A stretch of DNA of 64,000 bases from Bradyrhizobium diazoefficiens (GTDB lineage Bacteria > Pseudomonadota > Alphaproteobacteria > Rhizobiales > Xanthobacteraceae), in assembly GCF_016616235.1 (NCBI RefSeq), contig NZ_CP067100.1:1-64000 (forward strand), written 5' to 3'. Shown in pieces: positions 46,608-59,646 of the stretch (its first letter is position 1; the number at the start of each line of letters is the position of its first letter). The notes under the pieces are model-generated. The model ran no database searches, was not told the origin of the DNA, and saw only the letters and a list, made by a program, of their open reading frames with translations. A program made the translations under genes and the position numbers.

Positions 46608-46684
46608 TGCGGGTTCGGCGAAAGTGGAGACCGGTTTTGCGTAAAGAACACGCGACTTAGAAGGCGAAGGAGGATGTCACCCGG

Positions 46685-47383
46685 ATGCTCGCCAGCACTG
46701 ACAGCGAACTCGACCATGGACCGCGGACCGAAAGGTCGGCGACCATGCGCATGTGCGCGGTCAGCCGCGAGGTCCGGCCGATCGACGAGCTGATCCGCTT
46801 CGTCGTGTCGCCGCAAGGCGACATAGTTCCCGATCTCAAGCGCAAGCTGCCCGGACGCGGCATGTGGATCACCGCCTCGCGAGAGGCGGTTGCGGAAGCG
46901 GTGCGGCGTCACCAATTTAACAAGGCTTTCAAGCGCGAGCTGCGCATCCCCCAGACGCTTCCCGCCGATGTCGAGGCCCTCCTGATCCGGAGCGTGGCGG
47001 AAGCCCTTGGGATCGCCGCCAAGGCAGGCCAGGTCGTCGCCGGCTTCGGCAAGGTCGAGAGCGCACTTCAGGAAGGCACGGCCGAGGTCCTGATCCACGC
47101 CAGCGACGGGGCCGCGGACGGAATCCGCAAACTGGACATGCTGGCGCGTCAAAATGCCGGAAATCGCGGCGCCAAGCCGCAGATTCCCGTCGTCACCGCG
47201 CTGAAATCGATAGAATTGGATTTGGCACTGACCCGGTCAAATGTGATACATGCAGCCCTGCTCGCGGGCCCGGCGAGCAAGTCATTCCTGTCACGTAGCC
47301 AGATGCTGGTCCGATACCGGATGGCGGACGCTGACAAGACTGCCGAAGACAAGACTGCCGAAAAGCCCGGCCAGGATTTCTGA
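46685..47383 (+). CDS. ylxR: YlxR/DUF448 RNA-binding protein fused to an L7Ae-like domain
   Basis: A 232-residue protein that combines an N-terminal DUF448/YlxR domain (about 18-95, with RMCAVSREVRPIDELIRFVV and LPGRGMWITASREAVAEAV) and an L7Ae/Gadd45-like RNA-binding domain (about 98-190, with LGIAAKAGQVVAGFGKVESA). YlxR modulates transcription in other bacteria; the L7Ae fold binds kink-turn RNA. The two domains are encoded separately in Gram-positives. The acidic tail contains short DKTAEDKTAEK repeats. The gene is always found between nusA and infB. Confidence 0.92.
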   Translation: MLASTDSELDHGPRTERSATMRMCAVSREVRPIDELIRFVVSPQGDIVPDLKRKLPGRGMWITASREAVAEAVRRHQFNKAFKRELRIPQTLPADVEALLIRSVAEALGIAAKAGQVVAGFGKVESALQEGTAEVLIHASDGAADGIRKLDMLARQNAGNRGAKPQIPVVTALKSIELDLALTRSNVIHAALLAGPASKSFLSRSQMLVRYRMADADKTAEDKTAEKPGQDF

Positions 47384-47453
47384 GAGACAACGACGACCCG
47401 ATAGGACGGTGCGGCAACGCACAACACTGATAAATCAGGATTAGGACTGCTGA

Positions 47454-50156
47454 ATGGTTGATACCAAGACCCCTGACGACAAGAAGCTGAGCGTTCCGAG
47501 CAAGACGCTATCGCTCAAGCCGCGCGTCGAAACGGGCACCGTGCGCCAGAGCTTCAGCCATGGCCGCAGCAAGCAGGTCGTGGTCGAGAAGCGCGGTAAG
47601 CGCCGCATCGACGGCAGCCCTGAGCCGCAGGCGCCCACGACTGTTGCAAAGCCGGCGCCAGCGGCACCTGCGCCCACCCCTTCACGCCCGGCGGCGCCAC
47701 CGCGCAACGCCGGTTCCGGCGTGGTGCTGCGCACGCTGACCGAGGACGAGCGCTCCGCGCGCGCCAGCGCGCTGGCCGATGCCAAGCTGCGCGAGGTCGA
47801 GGAACGCCGCCAGGCCGAGGAAGAGGCCCAGCGCCGCGCTGTCCGCGAGGCCGCCGAACGCGCCGAGCGCGAAGCTGCCGAAGCCCGCCGCAAGGCCGAG
47901 GACGAGCGTCATCGCCACGAGGACGAAGCCAAGCGGAAAGCCGAGACCGAGGCCAAGAAGCGCTTTGGCGAGGGCGAGCAGCCCTCTGCCGCGCGTCCCG
48001 CTGCGGCGGCTCCTGGCGCTCCTGCGCCGCGTCCCGGTGCTCCCGCGCCGCGGCCTGGAACCACGACGGCCCGCCCGGGAACCACGACGGCGCGTCCTGC
48101 CACGACCACCGCGCAGCGTCCGGGTGGACCGGCAGGTCGCGGCCCCGCCGTTGCAGCCGAACCCGATGAGGATGAGGCTCCGCGCCAGATCCGTCGCGGC
48201 CCCGGCGGCGCCGCGCGTCCTGTGGTCGCTCCCAAGCCTACCCATAAGCCCGGCCCGCAGAAGGAGCGCGGCCGCCTGACCGTCGTGACCGCGCTCAATG
48301 CCGACGAGGTGCGCGAGCGCTCGATTGCCTCGTTCCGCCGACGCACCCAGCGCCTGAAGGGCCATGCCGCGAACGAGCCGAAGGAAAAGCTCATCCGCGA
48401 AGTGGTGATCCCGGAAGCGATCACCATCCAGGAGCTCGCCAACCGCATGGCCGAGCGCGCGGTCGACGTCATCCGCATGCTCATGAAGCAGGGCGCGATG
48501 CACAAGATCACCGACGTGATCGACGCCGACACCGCGCAGTTGATCGCCGAAGAACTCGGCCACACCGTCAAGCGCGTTGCCGCCTCCGACGTTGAAGAGG
48601 GCCTGTTCGACCAGGTCGACGATTCCACCGACACCGAGACGCGCTCGCCGGTCGTGACCGTGATGGGTCACGTCGACCACGGCAAGACCTCGCTGCTCGA
48701 TGCGCTCCGCCATGCCAACGTGGTCTCCGGCGAAGCCGGCGGCATCACCCAGCATATCGGCGCCTATCAGGTGGTCTCGCCCGAGAGCGGCAAGAAGATC
48801 ACCTTCATCGACACGCCCGGCCACGCCGCGTTCACCGCGATGCGCGCCCGCGGCGCCAAGGTCACCGACATCGTCGTGCTGGTGGTCGCGGCCGATGACG
48901 GCGTGATGCCGCAGACCATCGAAGCCATCAACCACGCCAAGGCGGCGCGGGTGCCGATCATCGTTGCCATCAACAAGATCGACAAGCCCGATGCCAAGCC
49001 CGAGCGCGTGCGCACCGAGCTGCTCCAGCACGAAGTGCAGGTGGAATCCTTCGGCGGCGACGTCGTCGACGTCGAGGTGTCGGCCAAGAACAAGACCAAT
49101 CTCGACAAGCTGCTCGAGATGATCGCGCTGCAGGCCGAACTGCTCGACCTCAAGACCAATTCGGAGCGTCCGGCCGAAGGCACCGTGATCGAAGCCAAGC
49201 TCGATCGCGGCCGTGGTCCGGTCGCGACCGTGCTGGTGCAGCGCGGCACCCTGCGGATCGGCGACATCATCGTCGCCGGCGCCGAGATGGGCCGCGTCCG
49301 TGCGCTGATCTCGGATCAGGGCGAGACCGTGCAAGAGGCGGGTCCCTCGGTCCCGGTCGAGGTGCTCGGCTTCAACGGTCCGCCGGAAGCCGGCGATCGT
49401 CTCGCCGTGGTCGAGAACGAAGCCCGCGCCCGCCAGATCACCAGCTACCGCGCGCACCAGAAGCGGGAGAACGCGGCGGCCTCGATCTCCGGCATGCGCG
49501 GCTCGCTCGAGCAGATGATGTCGCAGTTGAAGACGGCGGGCCGCAAGGAATTCCCGCTGATCATCAAGGCCGACGTGCAGGGCTCGCTGGAAGCGATCCT
49601 GGGCTCGCTGGAGAAGCTCGGCACCGACGAGGTCGCCGCCCGCATCCTGCATGCCGGCGTCGGCGGAATCTCGGAGTCCGACGTGACGCTCGCGGAAGGC
49701 TTCAACGCCGCGATCATCGGCTTCTCGGTTCGTGCCAACAAGGAGGCGGCCGCGGCCGCCAAGCGCAACGGCATCGAGATCCGCTACTACAACATCATCT
49801 ACGACCTCGTGGACGACGTGAAGAAGGCGATGAGCGGCCTGCTCGCGCCGACCTTGCGCGAAACCATGCTGGGCAATGCCGCGATCCTGGAGATCTTCAA
49901 CATCTCCAAGGTCGGCAAGGTCGCCGGCTGCCGCGTCACCGACGGCACCGTGGAACGCGGCGCCAATGTGCGCCTGATCCGCGACAACGTCGTCGTGCAC
50001 GAAGGCAAGCTGTCGACGCTGAAGCGCTTCAAGGACGAAGTGAAGGAAGTCCAGTCCGGTCAGGAATGCGGCATGGCCTTCGAGAACTATCACGACATGC
50101 GTGCCGGTGACGTGATCGAGTGCTATCGCGTGGAGACGATCCAGCGCTCCCTGTAA
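47454..50156 (+). CDS. infB: Translation initiation factor IF-2
   Basis: IF-2 is the GTPase that brings fMet-tRNA to the 30S subunit and promotes subunit joining. The 900-residue protein has a long disordered N-terminus with an Ala/Glu/Arg-rich helical stretch (about 100-170) and a Pro/Arg/Thr-rich stretch ([20 protein letters not shown], about 195-225). An IF2_N segment follows (about 320-370), then the GTPase with G1 GHVDHGKT at 405-412, DTPGH at 453-457 and NKID at 507-510, and the C-terminal fMet-tRNA-binding domains. The long reverse open frame across this gene is a composition shadow. Confidence 0.97.
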   Translation: MVDTKTPDDKKLSVPSKTLSLKPRVETGTVRQSFSHGRSKQVVVEKRGKRRIDGSPEPQAPTTVAKPAPAAPAPTPSRPAAPPRNAGSGVVLRTLTEDERSARASALADAKLREVEERRQAEEEAQRRAVREAAERAEREAAEARRKAEDERHRHEDEAKRKAETEAKKRFGEGEQPSAARPAAAAPGAPAPRPGAPAPRPGTTTARPGTTTARPATTTAQRPGGPAGRGPAVAAEPDEDEAPRQIRRGPGGAARPVVAPKPTHKPGPQKERGRLTVVTALNADEVRERSIASFRRRTQRLKGHAANEPKEKLIREVVIPEAITIQELANRMAERAVDVIRMLMKQGAMHKITDVIDADTAQLIAEELGHTVKRVAASDVEEGLFDQVDDSTDTETRSPVVTVMGHVDHGKTSLLDALRHANVVSGEAGGITQHIGAYQVVSPESGKKITFIDTPGHAAFTAMRARGAKVTDIVVLVVAADDGVMPQTIEAINHAKAARVPIIVAINKIDKPDAKPERVRTELLQHEVQVESFGGDVVDVEVSAKNKTNLDKLLEMIALQAELLDLKTNSERPAEGTVIEAKLDRGRGPVATVLVQRGTLRIGDIIVAGAEMGRVRALISDQGETVQEAGPSVPVEVLGFNGPPEAGDRLAVVENEARARQITSYRAHQKRENAAASISGMRGSLEQMMSQLKTAGRKEFPLIIKADVQGSLEAILGSLEKLGTDEVAARILHAGVGGISESDVTLAEGFNAAIIGFSVRANKEAAAAAKRNGIEIRYYNIIYDLVDDVKKAMSGLLAPTLRETMLGNAAILEIFNISKVGKVAGCRVTDGTVERGANVRLIRDNVVVHEGKLSTLKRFKDEVKEVQSGQECGMAFENYHDMRAGDVIECYRVETIQRSL

Positions 50157-50213
50157 GTCCAAATCTTACCGAAGCGCCCGGATCTTTTTGAGCTGAAATT
50201 GCGGGAAGTGCGG

Positions 50214-50234
50214 TGGCCGGATTTTTTCCGGCCA
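50214..50234 (+). other. Hairpin in the infB-rbfA gap
   Basis: TGGCCGG and CCGGCCA form a perfect 7-bp stem with loop ATTTTTT, 80 bases before rbfA. It lacks a U-tract after the stem and may be a processing or stability element rather than a terminator. Confidence 0.4.
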
Positions 50235-50313
50235 TCCGCGCCTCATTCGTTTCAACAGGACAAATGACAATGCTCGTGTCCCAAACACGGGCACGACGAG
50301 GTGATTTTCGACG

Positions 50314-50805
50314 ATGCCACGGCACCATCAGAAGAAGAGTTCCGCGCCCGGCGGCTCGCAGCGTCAGTTGCGCGTCGGCGAGCAGGTTCGCCATGCGATG
50401 GCCGAGATTCTGGCGCAAGGCAATGTGCATGATGCGGACCTCGAAGGCCACATCATCACCGTGCCGGAGGTACGGATGTCGCCCGACCTTAAGCTGGCAA
50501 CAGTTTACGTGATGCCGCTCGGTGGCCGCGACACCGAGCTCGTCATCGCTGCGCTCGAGCGCAACAAGAAATTCCTGCGCGGCGAGGTCGCGCGGCGCGT
50601 TAACCTGAAATTTGCACCTGACATTCGCTTCCGCGTCGACGAGCGATTCGACGAAGCGGAACGGATCGAGAAGCTTTTGCGAACACCTGCGGTGCAGAAG
50701 GACCTCGAACAGGACTTGGAACAGGACTTGGAACAGGACTTGGAACAGGACTTGGAACAGGACTTGGAACAGGATCCGGATTTGGATCGGGAAGAAGAGC
50801 AATGA
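50314..50805 (+). CDS. rbfA: Ribosome-binding factor A with DLEQ-repeat tail
   Basis: RbfA is a cold-shock-related factor for 16S rRNA maturation that binds the 30S subunit through a KH-like fold. The conserved part covers residues about 15-125 ([53 protein letters not shown]). The last 34 residues are a low-complexity acidic tail of six DLEQ units (about 130-153) followed by [10 protein letters not shown]. The tail is encoded by a 12-bp tandem repeat. truB overlaps the stop codon by ATGA. Confidence 0.95.
   Translation: MPRHHQKKSSAPGGSQRQLRVGEQVRHAMAEILAQGNVHDADLEGHIITVPEVRMSPDLKLATVYVMPLGGRDTELVIAALERNKKFLRGEVARRVNLKFAPDIRFRVDERFDEAERIEKLLRTPAVQKDLEQDLEQDLEQDLEQDLEQDLEQDPDLDREEEQ
50701..50772. 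repeat. 12-bp tandem repeat inside rbfA (six units)
   Basis: Five identical units GACTTGGAACAG plus a first variant unit GACCTCGAACAG (the changes are synonymous for Leu) are arranged head to tail. Each unit adds DLEQ in frame, so copy-number changes would alter the length of the RbfA tail without breaking the frame. Confidence 0.97.
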
Positions 50806-51920
50806 TTATGGACCCGGCACACGGCGCGATCGGCAACGAAGAGCCCGATCTGCGTGACGTGCAGAAAAATAATTTTGCGGATGTCGGCGGTGATGTTCAG
50901 CCGCATCAGGAGCCGCGCCGCGTCAACAACGATCCGCGCGCCAGGCAGCAGAAGGGCAACCAGGCGCGCCGCGACCGCCGCGACGTCCATGGCTGGGTCG
51001 TACTCGACAAGCCGATCGGCATGACCTCGACGCAGGCCGTTGCCGTGCTCAAGCGCCTGTTCAATGCCAAGCGCGCCGGACATGCCGGCACACTCGACCC
51101 GCTCGCCTCCGGCGGCCTGCCCATTGCTCTTGGAGAAGCCACCAAGACCGTGCCTTTCGTCATGGACGGCCGCAAGCGCTACCAGTTCACCGTGTGCTGG
51201 GGCGAGGAGCGCGACACCGACGACATCGAGGGCCGCGTCACCGCGACCTCCGACCAGCGCCCGACCCGCGAGGCCATCCTGGCGCTGCTGCCCCGCTTCA
51301 CCGGGGTGATCGAACAGATCCCGCCGCGCTATTCCGCGATCAAGGTCCAGGGCGAGCGCGCCTATGACCTCGCCCGTGACGGCGAGGTCGTGGAACTGGC
51401 TCCTCGCCCGGTCGAGATTCACCATTTGTCCCTTGTGGATCAACCGGATAACGACTGGGCCGTGTTCGAGGCCGAGTGCGGCAAGGGCACCTATGTCCGG
51501 GCACTGGCCCGCGATATGGGCCGGATTCTCGGCACTTTCGGCCATATCTGCGCGCTCAGGCGGACCCTGGTCGGCCCATTTGACGAAACCGACATGATTC
51601 CGCTGGATCAGTTGGAGGCTTTGTGCGATAGAGCCGCGTCCGGCGAGGGCAGCCTCGCCGACGCGCTCATGCCCGTTGAGACCGCGCTGGACGACATCCC
51701 GGCACTGGCCGTCACTCGGGCTGATGCGGCAAGGCTCCATCGGGGCCAGGCCGTTTTGTTGCGCGGACGGGATGCGCCCACTTGTAGCGGCACAGTCTAT
51801 GTCACGGTGGCAGGCCGTCTTTTGGCGCTTGCCGAAGTTGGCAATGGCGAAATCATCCCCAAGCGTGTGTTCAACCTGACCGGCTTGACTGCCTCGACCG
51901 GTCGCAACGAGAGAAATTGA
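50802..51920 (+). CDS. truB: tRNA pseudouridine(55) synthase
   Basis: TruB makes pseudouridine 55 in the T-loop of tRNAs. The 372-residue protein has the catalytic Asp99 in [20 protein letters not shown], the motif [20 protein letters not shown], and a C-terminal domain of PUA type. The first 60 residues are a polar, Asn/Gln/Arg-rich extension ([16 protein letters not shown]) beyond the usual start at [14 protein letters not shown]. The ATG at 50802 overlaps the rbfA stop codon; ATG 50808 is also possible. It precedes rpsO directly. Confidence 0.94.
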   Translation: MIMDPAHGAIGNEEPDLRDVQKNNFADVGGDVQPHQEPRRVNNDPRARQQKGNQARRDRRDVHGWVVLDKPIGMTSTQAVAVLKRLFNAKRAGHAGTLDPLASGGLPIALGEATKTVPFVMDGRKRYQFTVCWGEERDTDDIEGRVTATSDQRPTREAILALLPRFTGVIEQIPPRYSAIKVQGERAYDLARDGEVVELAPRPVEIHHLSLVDQPDNDWAVFEAECGKGTYVRALARDMGRILGTFGHICALRRTLVGPFDETDMIPLDQLEALCDRAASGEGSLADALMPVETALDDIPALAVTRADAARLHRGQAVLLRGRDAPTCSGTVYVTVAGRLLALAEVGNGEIIPKRVFNLTGLTASTGRNERN

Positions 51921-51922
51921 CG

Positions 51923-52192
51923 ATGTCGATTGCCGCAGAACGCAAAGCGGAAGTCATCAAGACGAATGCCACCAAGGCCGGCGACACCGGCTCGCCCGAG
52001 GTTCAGGTCGCGATCCTGTCGGAACGCATCAACAACCTCACCAACCATTTCAAGACCCACGTGAAGGACAACCATTCGCGTCGTGGCCTCTTGAAGCTGG
52101 TCTCGACCCGTCGCTCGCTCCTCGATTACCTCAAGAAGAGGGACGAGGCGCGTTACAAGGCGCTACTCGAGAAGCACAACATTCGTCGTTAA
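51923..52192 (+). CDS. rpsO: 30S ribosomal protein S15
   Basis: S15 is a primary 16S rRNA-binding protein of the small subunit. The 89-residue protein has the standard length and motifs ([40 protein letters not shown], ending EKHNIRR). The start is ATG 51923, two codons after an in-frame TTG and just past the truB stop codon. An intrinsic terminator follows within 10 bases. In many bacteria S15 represses its own translation. Confidence 0.98.
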   Translation: MSIAAERKAEVIKTNATKAGDTGSPEVQVAILSERINNLTNHFKTHVKDNHSRRGLLKLVSTRRSLLDYLKKRDEARYKALLEKHNIRR

Positions 52193-52201
52193 GTGTTCCC
52201 G

Positions 52202-52225
52202 CGCGCGCCACTGGCGCGCGTTTTT
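52202..52225 (+). terminator. Intrinsic terminator after rpsO
   Basis: CGCGCGCCA (52202-52210) and TGGCGCGCG (52212-52220) form a very GC-rich stem with a minimal loop (in practice about 7 pairs and a 5-nt loop), followed by five T residues. It probably ends most transcripts of the rimP-rpsO operon before pnp. Confidence 0.85.
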
Positions 52226-52298
52226 GCGCGTGGTTTCGAACGAAAGCGTTTGTCTAAAGGTTTTTGATCGAGGCTGCGTGCGCGTCGGCTGCGAGGCC

Positions 52299-52322
52299 AA
52301 AGTGCGATGAGAATCGCACTTT
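52299..52322 (+). other. Perfect hairpin in the rpsO-pnp gap
   Basis: AAAGTGCGAT (52299-52308) and ATCGCACTTT (52313-52322) form a perfect 10-bp stem with a GAGA tetraloop, a stable GNRA type. There is only a short T run afterwards. It lies about 335 bases before pnp. Confidence 0.7.
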
Positions 52323-52337
52323 TGGATTGTTGTTTGA

Positions 52338-52382
52338 GCATGATCTTTTCGGAAAACCGCTTCGCACTTTTCCGGATCATGC
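52338..52382. repeat. 45-bp palindromic repeat GCATGATC...GATCATGC (second copy)
   Basis: Near-identical to 33537-33581: GCATGATCTTTTCGGAAAA and TTTTCCGGATCATGC around CCGCTTCGCAC. Here it sits in the rpsO-pnp gap. Confidence 0.85.
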
Positions 52383-52534
52383 TTGAGGGACGATTCGCAA
52401 CCGGGCACGATGGGCGAAGACCGCGGTTCGGTGTTCGCATTCGTGCCGACTGACAGTCCAGCAGCAATCCGGCGGCTGGGCACAACGGGCAAGGCGCCCG
52501 TATGACCCGAAAGGATGGACGCCATCCGAAATCC

Positions 52535-52608
52535 AAAAACCATGGCAGGATCGCAGGTCGCTGATCATCCGCTCCGATCAGCGTCCTGCAATCTTGCGCA
52601 TGGTTTTT
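52535..52608 (+). promoter_or_regulatory. Large hairpin in the pnp leader
   Basis: The outer arms AAAAACCATG (52535-52544) and CATGGTTTTT (52599-52608) are perfectly complementary. Inside them GCAGGTCGCTGATC (52553-52566) pairs with GATCAGCGTCCTGC (52576-52589) with one mismatch and a 9-nt loop. The hairpin ends 48 bases before the pnp ATG and is followed by GTTTTT. It resembles the double-stranded leader cut by RNase III in enteric pnp autoregulation; terminator activity is the alternative. Confidence 0.7.
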
Positions 52609-52656
52609 GTTTTTCGAGCCGTTCCTTCTTTCGAGAACCCATGAAAGAAGACCTCT

Positions 52657-54819
<2,163 letters not shown>

Positions 54820-54843
54820 TCGCACCACTGCATCAGAAACACG

Positions 54844-54870
54844 AAGGGCGGCCTCTCGGCCGCCCTTTTT
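54844..54870 (+). terminator. Intrinsic terminator after pnp
   Basis: AAGGGCGGCC and GGCCGCCCTT form a perfect 10-bp stem with a TCTC loop; the T run ends TTTTTGTTT. It lies 25 bases after the pnp stop codon. Confidence 0.93.
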
Positions 54871-54911
54871 GTTTGTGCTCGTTGTTTGTGCTCGCCCCGG
54901 GCCGAGCTGCG

Positions 54912-55033
54912 CTCCCTCGCCCGCTTGCGGGAGAGGGTTGGGGAGAGGGTGTTTCCACAGAGAGACTCCCAAGGAGGAAAGAGCCCTCACCCGCCGCGCT
55001 TCGCGCGTCGACCTCTCTCGCAAGCGGGAGAGG
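54912..55033. repeat. Intergenic palindromic repeat, CTCCCTCGCCCGC...GCGGGAGAGG type
   Basis: The left arm CGCTTGCGGGAGAGGGTT and right arm CGACCTCTCTCGCAAGCGGG are inverted around GAGCCCTCACCCGCC. It belongs to the family at 7008, 15632 and 27754 and lies between the convergent pnp and katG genes. Confidence 0.75.
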
Positions 55034-55041
55034 TGTCAACC

Positions 55042-57249
<2,208 letters not shown>

Positions 57250-57298
57250 TCAGGCCACTCTAGGCGTCGCCTCCGATCAGGGGAAGTTGACTTTAGTG

Positions 57299-57309
57299 AT
57301 CGCTGCGAT
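57299..57309. promoter_or_regulatory. Candidate OxyR-type site between katG and oxyR
   Basis: ATCGCTGCGAT is a perfect palindrome around a central base, part of a longer CGATC...GATCG arrangement from 57274. LysR-type regulators bind inverted ATC/GAT-like half sites near their own divergent promoters. The classical ATAG-type OxyR consensus is not clearly present. Confidence 0.3.
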
Positions 57310-57320
57310 AGGATTTTCTG

Positions 57321-58247
57321 ATGATCAATTTGACGCTGCGCCAGCTCCGCTATTTCGACGCGCTGGCGCGTCACGGTCATTTCGGCCGCGCGGCGGAGGC
57401 CTGCTCGATCTCGCAGCCGGCCTTGTCGATGCAGATCAAGGAGTTGGAGGAAGCACTCGGCGGCCTGCTGCTGGAGCGCAGCGCCCGGCAGGTCGCGCTG
57501 ACCCGGTTCGGCGAGGAGCTCTCCCAGCGCGTCCGCGACATTTTGCGATCGGTCGACGAGCTCGGCGATTTCGCCCGCGCCTCGCAGGACCGTTTCGCCG
57601 GGCGGCTTCGCATCGGCATGATCCCGACGATCGCACCCTATCTGCTGCCCAAGATCACCAAGAATCTGACGCGCCTGCATCCGGAGCTCGACATCCGCGT
57701 GCGCGAGACGATGACGCCGCGGCTGATCCAGGAGCTGGTCGAAGGCCGGCTCGACACCGCCATCGTTGCGCTGCCGGTGTCGGAGCCCTCGCTCGCCGAG
57801 GTCGCGCTGTTCGACGAGAAGTTTTTGCTGGTGCGGCCGGGCTCCGACGAAGGCACGCCGGTGCCGTCGCGCGAGATGATGCGGGAGATGCGCCTCTTGC
57901 TGCTCGAGGAGGGACACTGTTTCCGCGACCAGGCGCTGTCATTCTGCAACATGCAATCGGCGCCGCCGCGCGAGATGCTGGACGCCAATTCGCTCTCGAC
58001 GCTGGTCCAGATGGTCAGCGCCGGCATCGGCGTCACCTTGATCCCGGAGATGGCTGTGCCGGTGGAGACGCGGTCGGCCTCGGTCTCGCTGTCGCGCTTC
58101 CGCGACCCGGAGCCGTCCCGAACCATCGGCATGGTCTGGCGCAAGACCAGCCCGCTGGCGCGGCAGCTCCTGCAAATCTCCGAAGTGGTGTGTCTGTCCG
58201 CCGGCAAGGCAAGACCACGCCAGGCCGCGCGCAGCCAGCGGGCCTGA
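57321..58247 (+). CDS. oxyR: Hydrogen peroxide-sensing LysR-type regulator OxyR
   Basis: OxyR activates peroxide-defence genes after forming an intramolecular disulfide. The 308-residue protein has a LysR helix-turn-helix (about 5-60, TLRQLRYFDALARHGHFGRA, SISQPALSMQIKELEEAL) and a regulatory domain with the redox pair Cys200 and Cys209 in EEGHCFRDQALSFCN, spaced exactly as in E. coli OxyR. AGGA precedes the ATG. The divergent katG is the obvious target. Confidence 0.96.
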   Translation: MINLTLRQLRYFDALARHGHFGRAAEACSISQPALSMQIKELEEALGGLLLERSARQVALTRFGEELSQRVRDILRSVDELGDFARASQDRFAGRLRIGMIPTIAPYLLPKITKNLTRLHPELDIRVRETMTPRLIQELVEGRLDTAIVALPVSEPSLAEVALFDEKFLLVRPGSDEGTPVPSREMMREMRLLLLEEGHCFRDQALSFCNMQSAPPREMLDANSLSTLVQMVSAGIGVTLIPEMAVPVETRSASVSLSRFRDPEPSRTIGMVWRKTSPLARQLLQISEVVCLSAGKARPRQAARSQRA

Positions 58248-58248
58248 G

Positions 58249-58713
58249 ATGTCGCATCCGGTGATCCGCCCCGCCCGCGCCGACGAATATGACGAGATCG
58301 GTCGCGTCTGGATGGAGAGCTGGGTCTCGACCGGGCTCGCCGAGGCCAGCGACTTCCTGCTCGCGAACCTGCGCGCGCGCATCCGGCGCGAGATCGCGGA
58401 CGGCTGGAGCCTGTTCGTCGCCGACGACAACGGCACCATCGCCGCAATGCTGGCGCTGCATCTGCCAAAGCTCTATCTCGACATGCTGTTCGTCGGCCCC
58501 GACTATCAGGGGCAATCGCTAGGACGGCAATTGCTCGCCTTCACGCGCACGCAAATGCCTGACGAAATCCACCTGCGCTGCGTCCGCGAGAACGAAAAGG
58601 CCTGGCGCTGGTACGAGCGCGAAGGCTTTGTGTTCGAGAAGGAAGAGGTCGAGCCGTCGAATGGCTTTACGATGAAGTATTACCGGTGGAAGCGAAGCGC
58701 CATCGACGCGTAG
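58249..58713 (+). CDS. GNAT family N-acetyltransferase
   Basis: A 154-residue acetyltransferase starting one base after oxyR. The acetyl-CoA motif is LDMLFVGPDYQGQSLGRQLL (Q-G-x-x-L-G type), followed by IHLRCVRENEKAWRWYEREG and a final FTMKYYRW. Substrate is unknown. The close spacing suggests transcription with oxyR and therefore possible peroxide or redox regulation. Confidence 0.88.
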   Translation: MSHPVIRPARADEYDEIGRVWMESWVSTGLAEASDFLLANLRARIRREIADGWSLFVADDNGTIAAMLALHLPKLYLDMLFVGPDYQGQSLGRQLLAFTRTQMPDEIHLRCVRENEKAWRWYEREGFVFEKEEVEPSNGFTMKYYRWKRSAIDA

Positions 58714-58809
58714 CGCGCCAAGATCTTCGCCTTGCGGTTGTCATCGGCTCGCTCTAAGGAATACTCCGAGTCCCAATAGGGACATCTCGAAAGCCATGTC
58801 TGCCGATCC

Positions 58810-59637
58810 ATGCTTCGCGTCTGTTTGATCACGATCTTCCTGTCCGGTTTCATCGGCAGCGCCGATGCGCAAACGACATCGCCATTAGCGACCACCACGC
58901 CAACGATACGGGCGGCCAAGGACGGCTCTCCGAAAGTCGCACCGAACGCGATGCCGTTCAGCAGTCCGGACTCAAGACCGTGCGAGATCGGTCTCATTTC
59001 CACGGTGGCCAGTCGATTTGGCGTTCAGCAGGTCGGCTTCACAATGTTCGGAAACGAATACACGCCCGTCGATGTCGATAAATGGGGACTCCAGAGCGTC
59101 ATCGTATCGCGCGTTCAGGCCGCAGCTTCCCGCAAGTCGGTCAAACTAATAGCGTATTCGCCCAGCTCTTGGGCGCGTGCTGCGGAATCAGCATCGCCGA
59201 TGCTGAGAAGCAACCCGGAGCGGCTCGACTTCGTCCAACGGACGGCGGCCGGATCCAAGTGCCAGCGCTATGTTCTGATCGAGCGATTCCAGAACGGCTT
59301 CAGCAATACCAACCAGTCCGTCGAAGGCTTTGGTATCGTGAAGTGGGGCAATCCCATCAAGCGACGCACGTTCCTGTTCGCCTTGACCTACATCACCGTG
59401 TACGATGGACAGTCATTCGAGGTCATCAAGAAGGGCGCCGCTTCCCTGGATGACGAGCCAATGATGTCGCGCCTGATGGGGATCAACCCGATCAGCGGCC
59501 CCAACCAGGAATTGGATGAGGCGGCGTTTCCGGCGGCTCCCGCCGAGGTGCCGGCCAACCAGAAACTGCGCGACGCCATCCGCACGCTGCTGACAACAAG
59601 TCTCGACCGGACGTTGCCCCGACTGCTCCAGCAATAG
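58810..59637 (+). CDS. Secreted hypothetical protein
   Basis: A 275-residue protein I do not recognise. Residues 1-20 form a signal peptide with probable cleavage after SADA (GFIGSADA, then QTTS). The mature part has two Cys residues (PCEIGLIST and SKCQRYVLIE) that may form a disulfide. It is rich in beta-strand-like segments (FLFALTYITVYDGQSFEVIK) and ends with a helical region (KLRDAIRTLLTTSLDRTLPR). GC content appears lower than in its neighbours. It lies alone between the GNAT gene and the GST gene. Confidence 0.75.
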   Translation: MLRVCLITIFLSGFIGSADAQTTSPLATTTPTIRAAKDGSPKVAPNAMPFSSPDSRPCEIGLISTVASRFGVQQVGFTMFGNEYTPVDVDKWGLQSVIVSRVQAAASRKSVKLIAYSPSSWARAAESASPMLRSNPERLDFVQRTAAGSKCQRYVLIERFQNGFSNTNQSVEGFGIVKWGNPIKRRTFLFALTYITVYDGQSFEVIKKGAASLDDEPMMSRLMGINPISGPNQELDEAAFPAAPAEVPANQKLRDAIRTLLTTSLDRTLPRLLQQ

Positions 59638-59646
59638 GGATTCGCC

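Noticed and set aside
47682-50162. 826-codon open frame antisense to infB
   Set aside because: Composition shadow of infB. The product is rich in His, Asp and Arg repeats without family features, and infB is clearly coding.
50701-50772. CRISPR-like repeat array
   Set aside because: The units are contiguous 12-mers without spacers and lie inside the rbfA reading frame.
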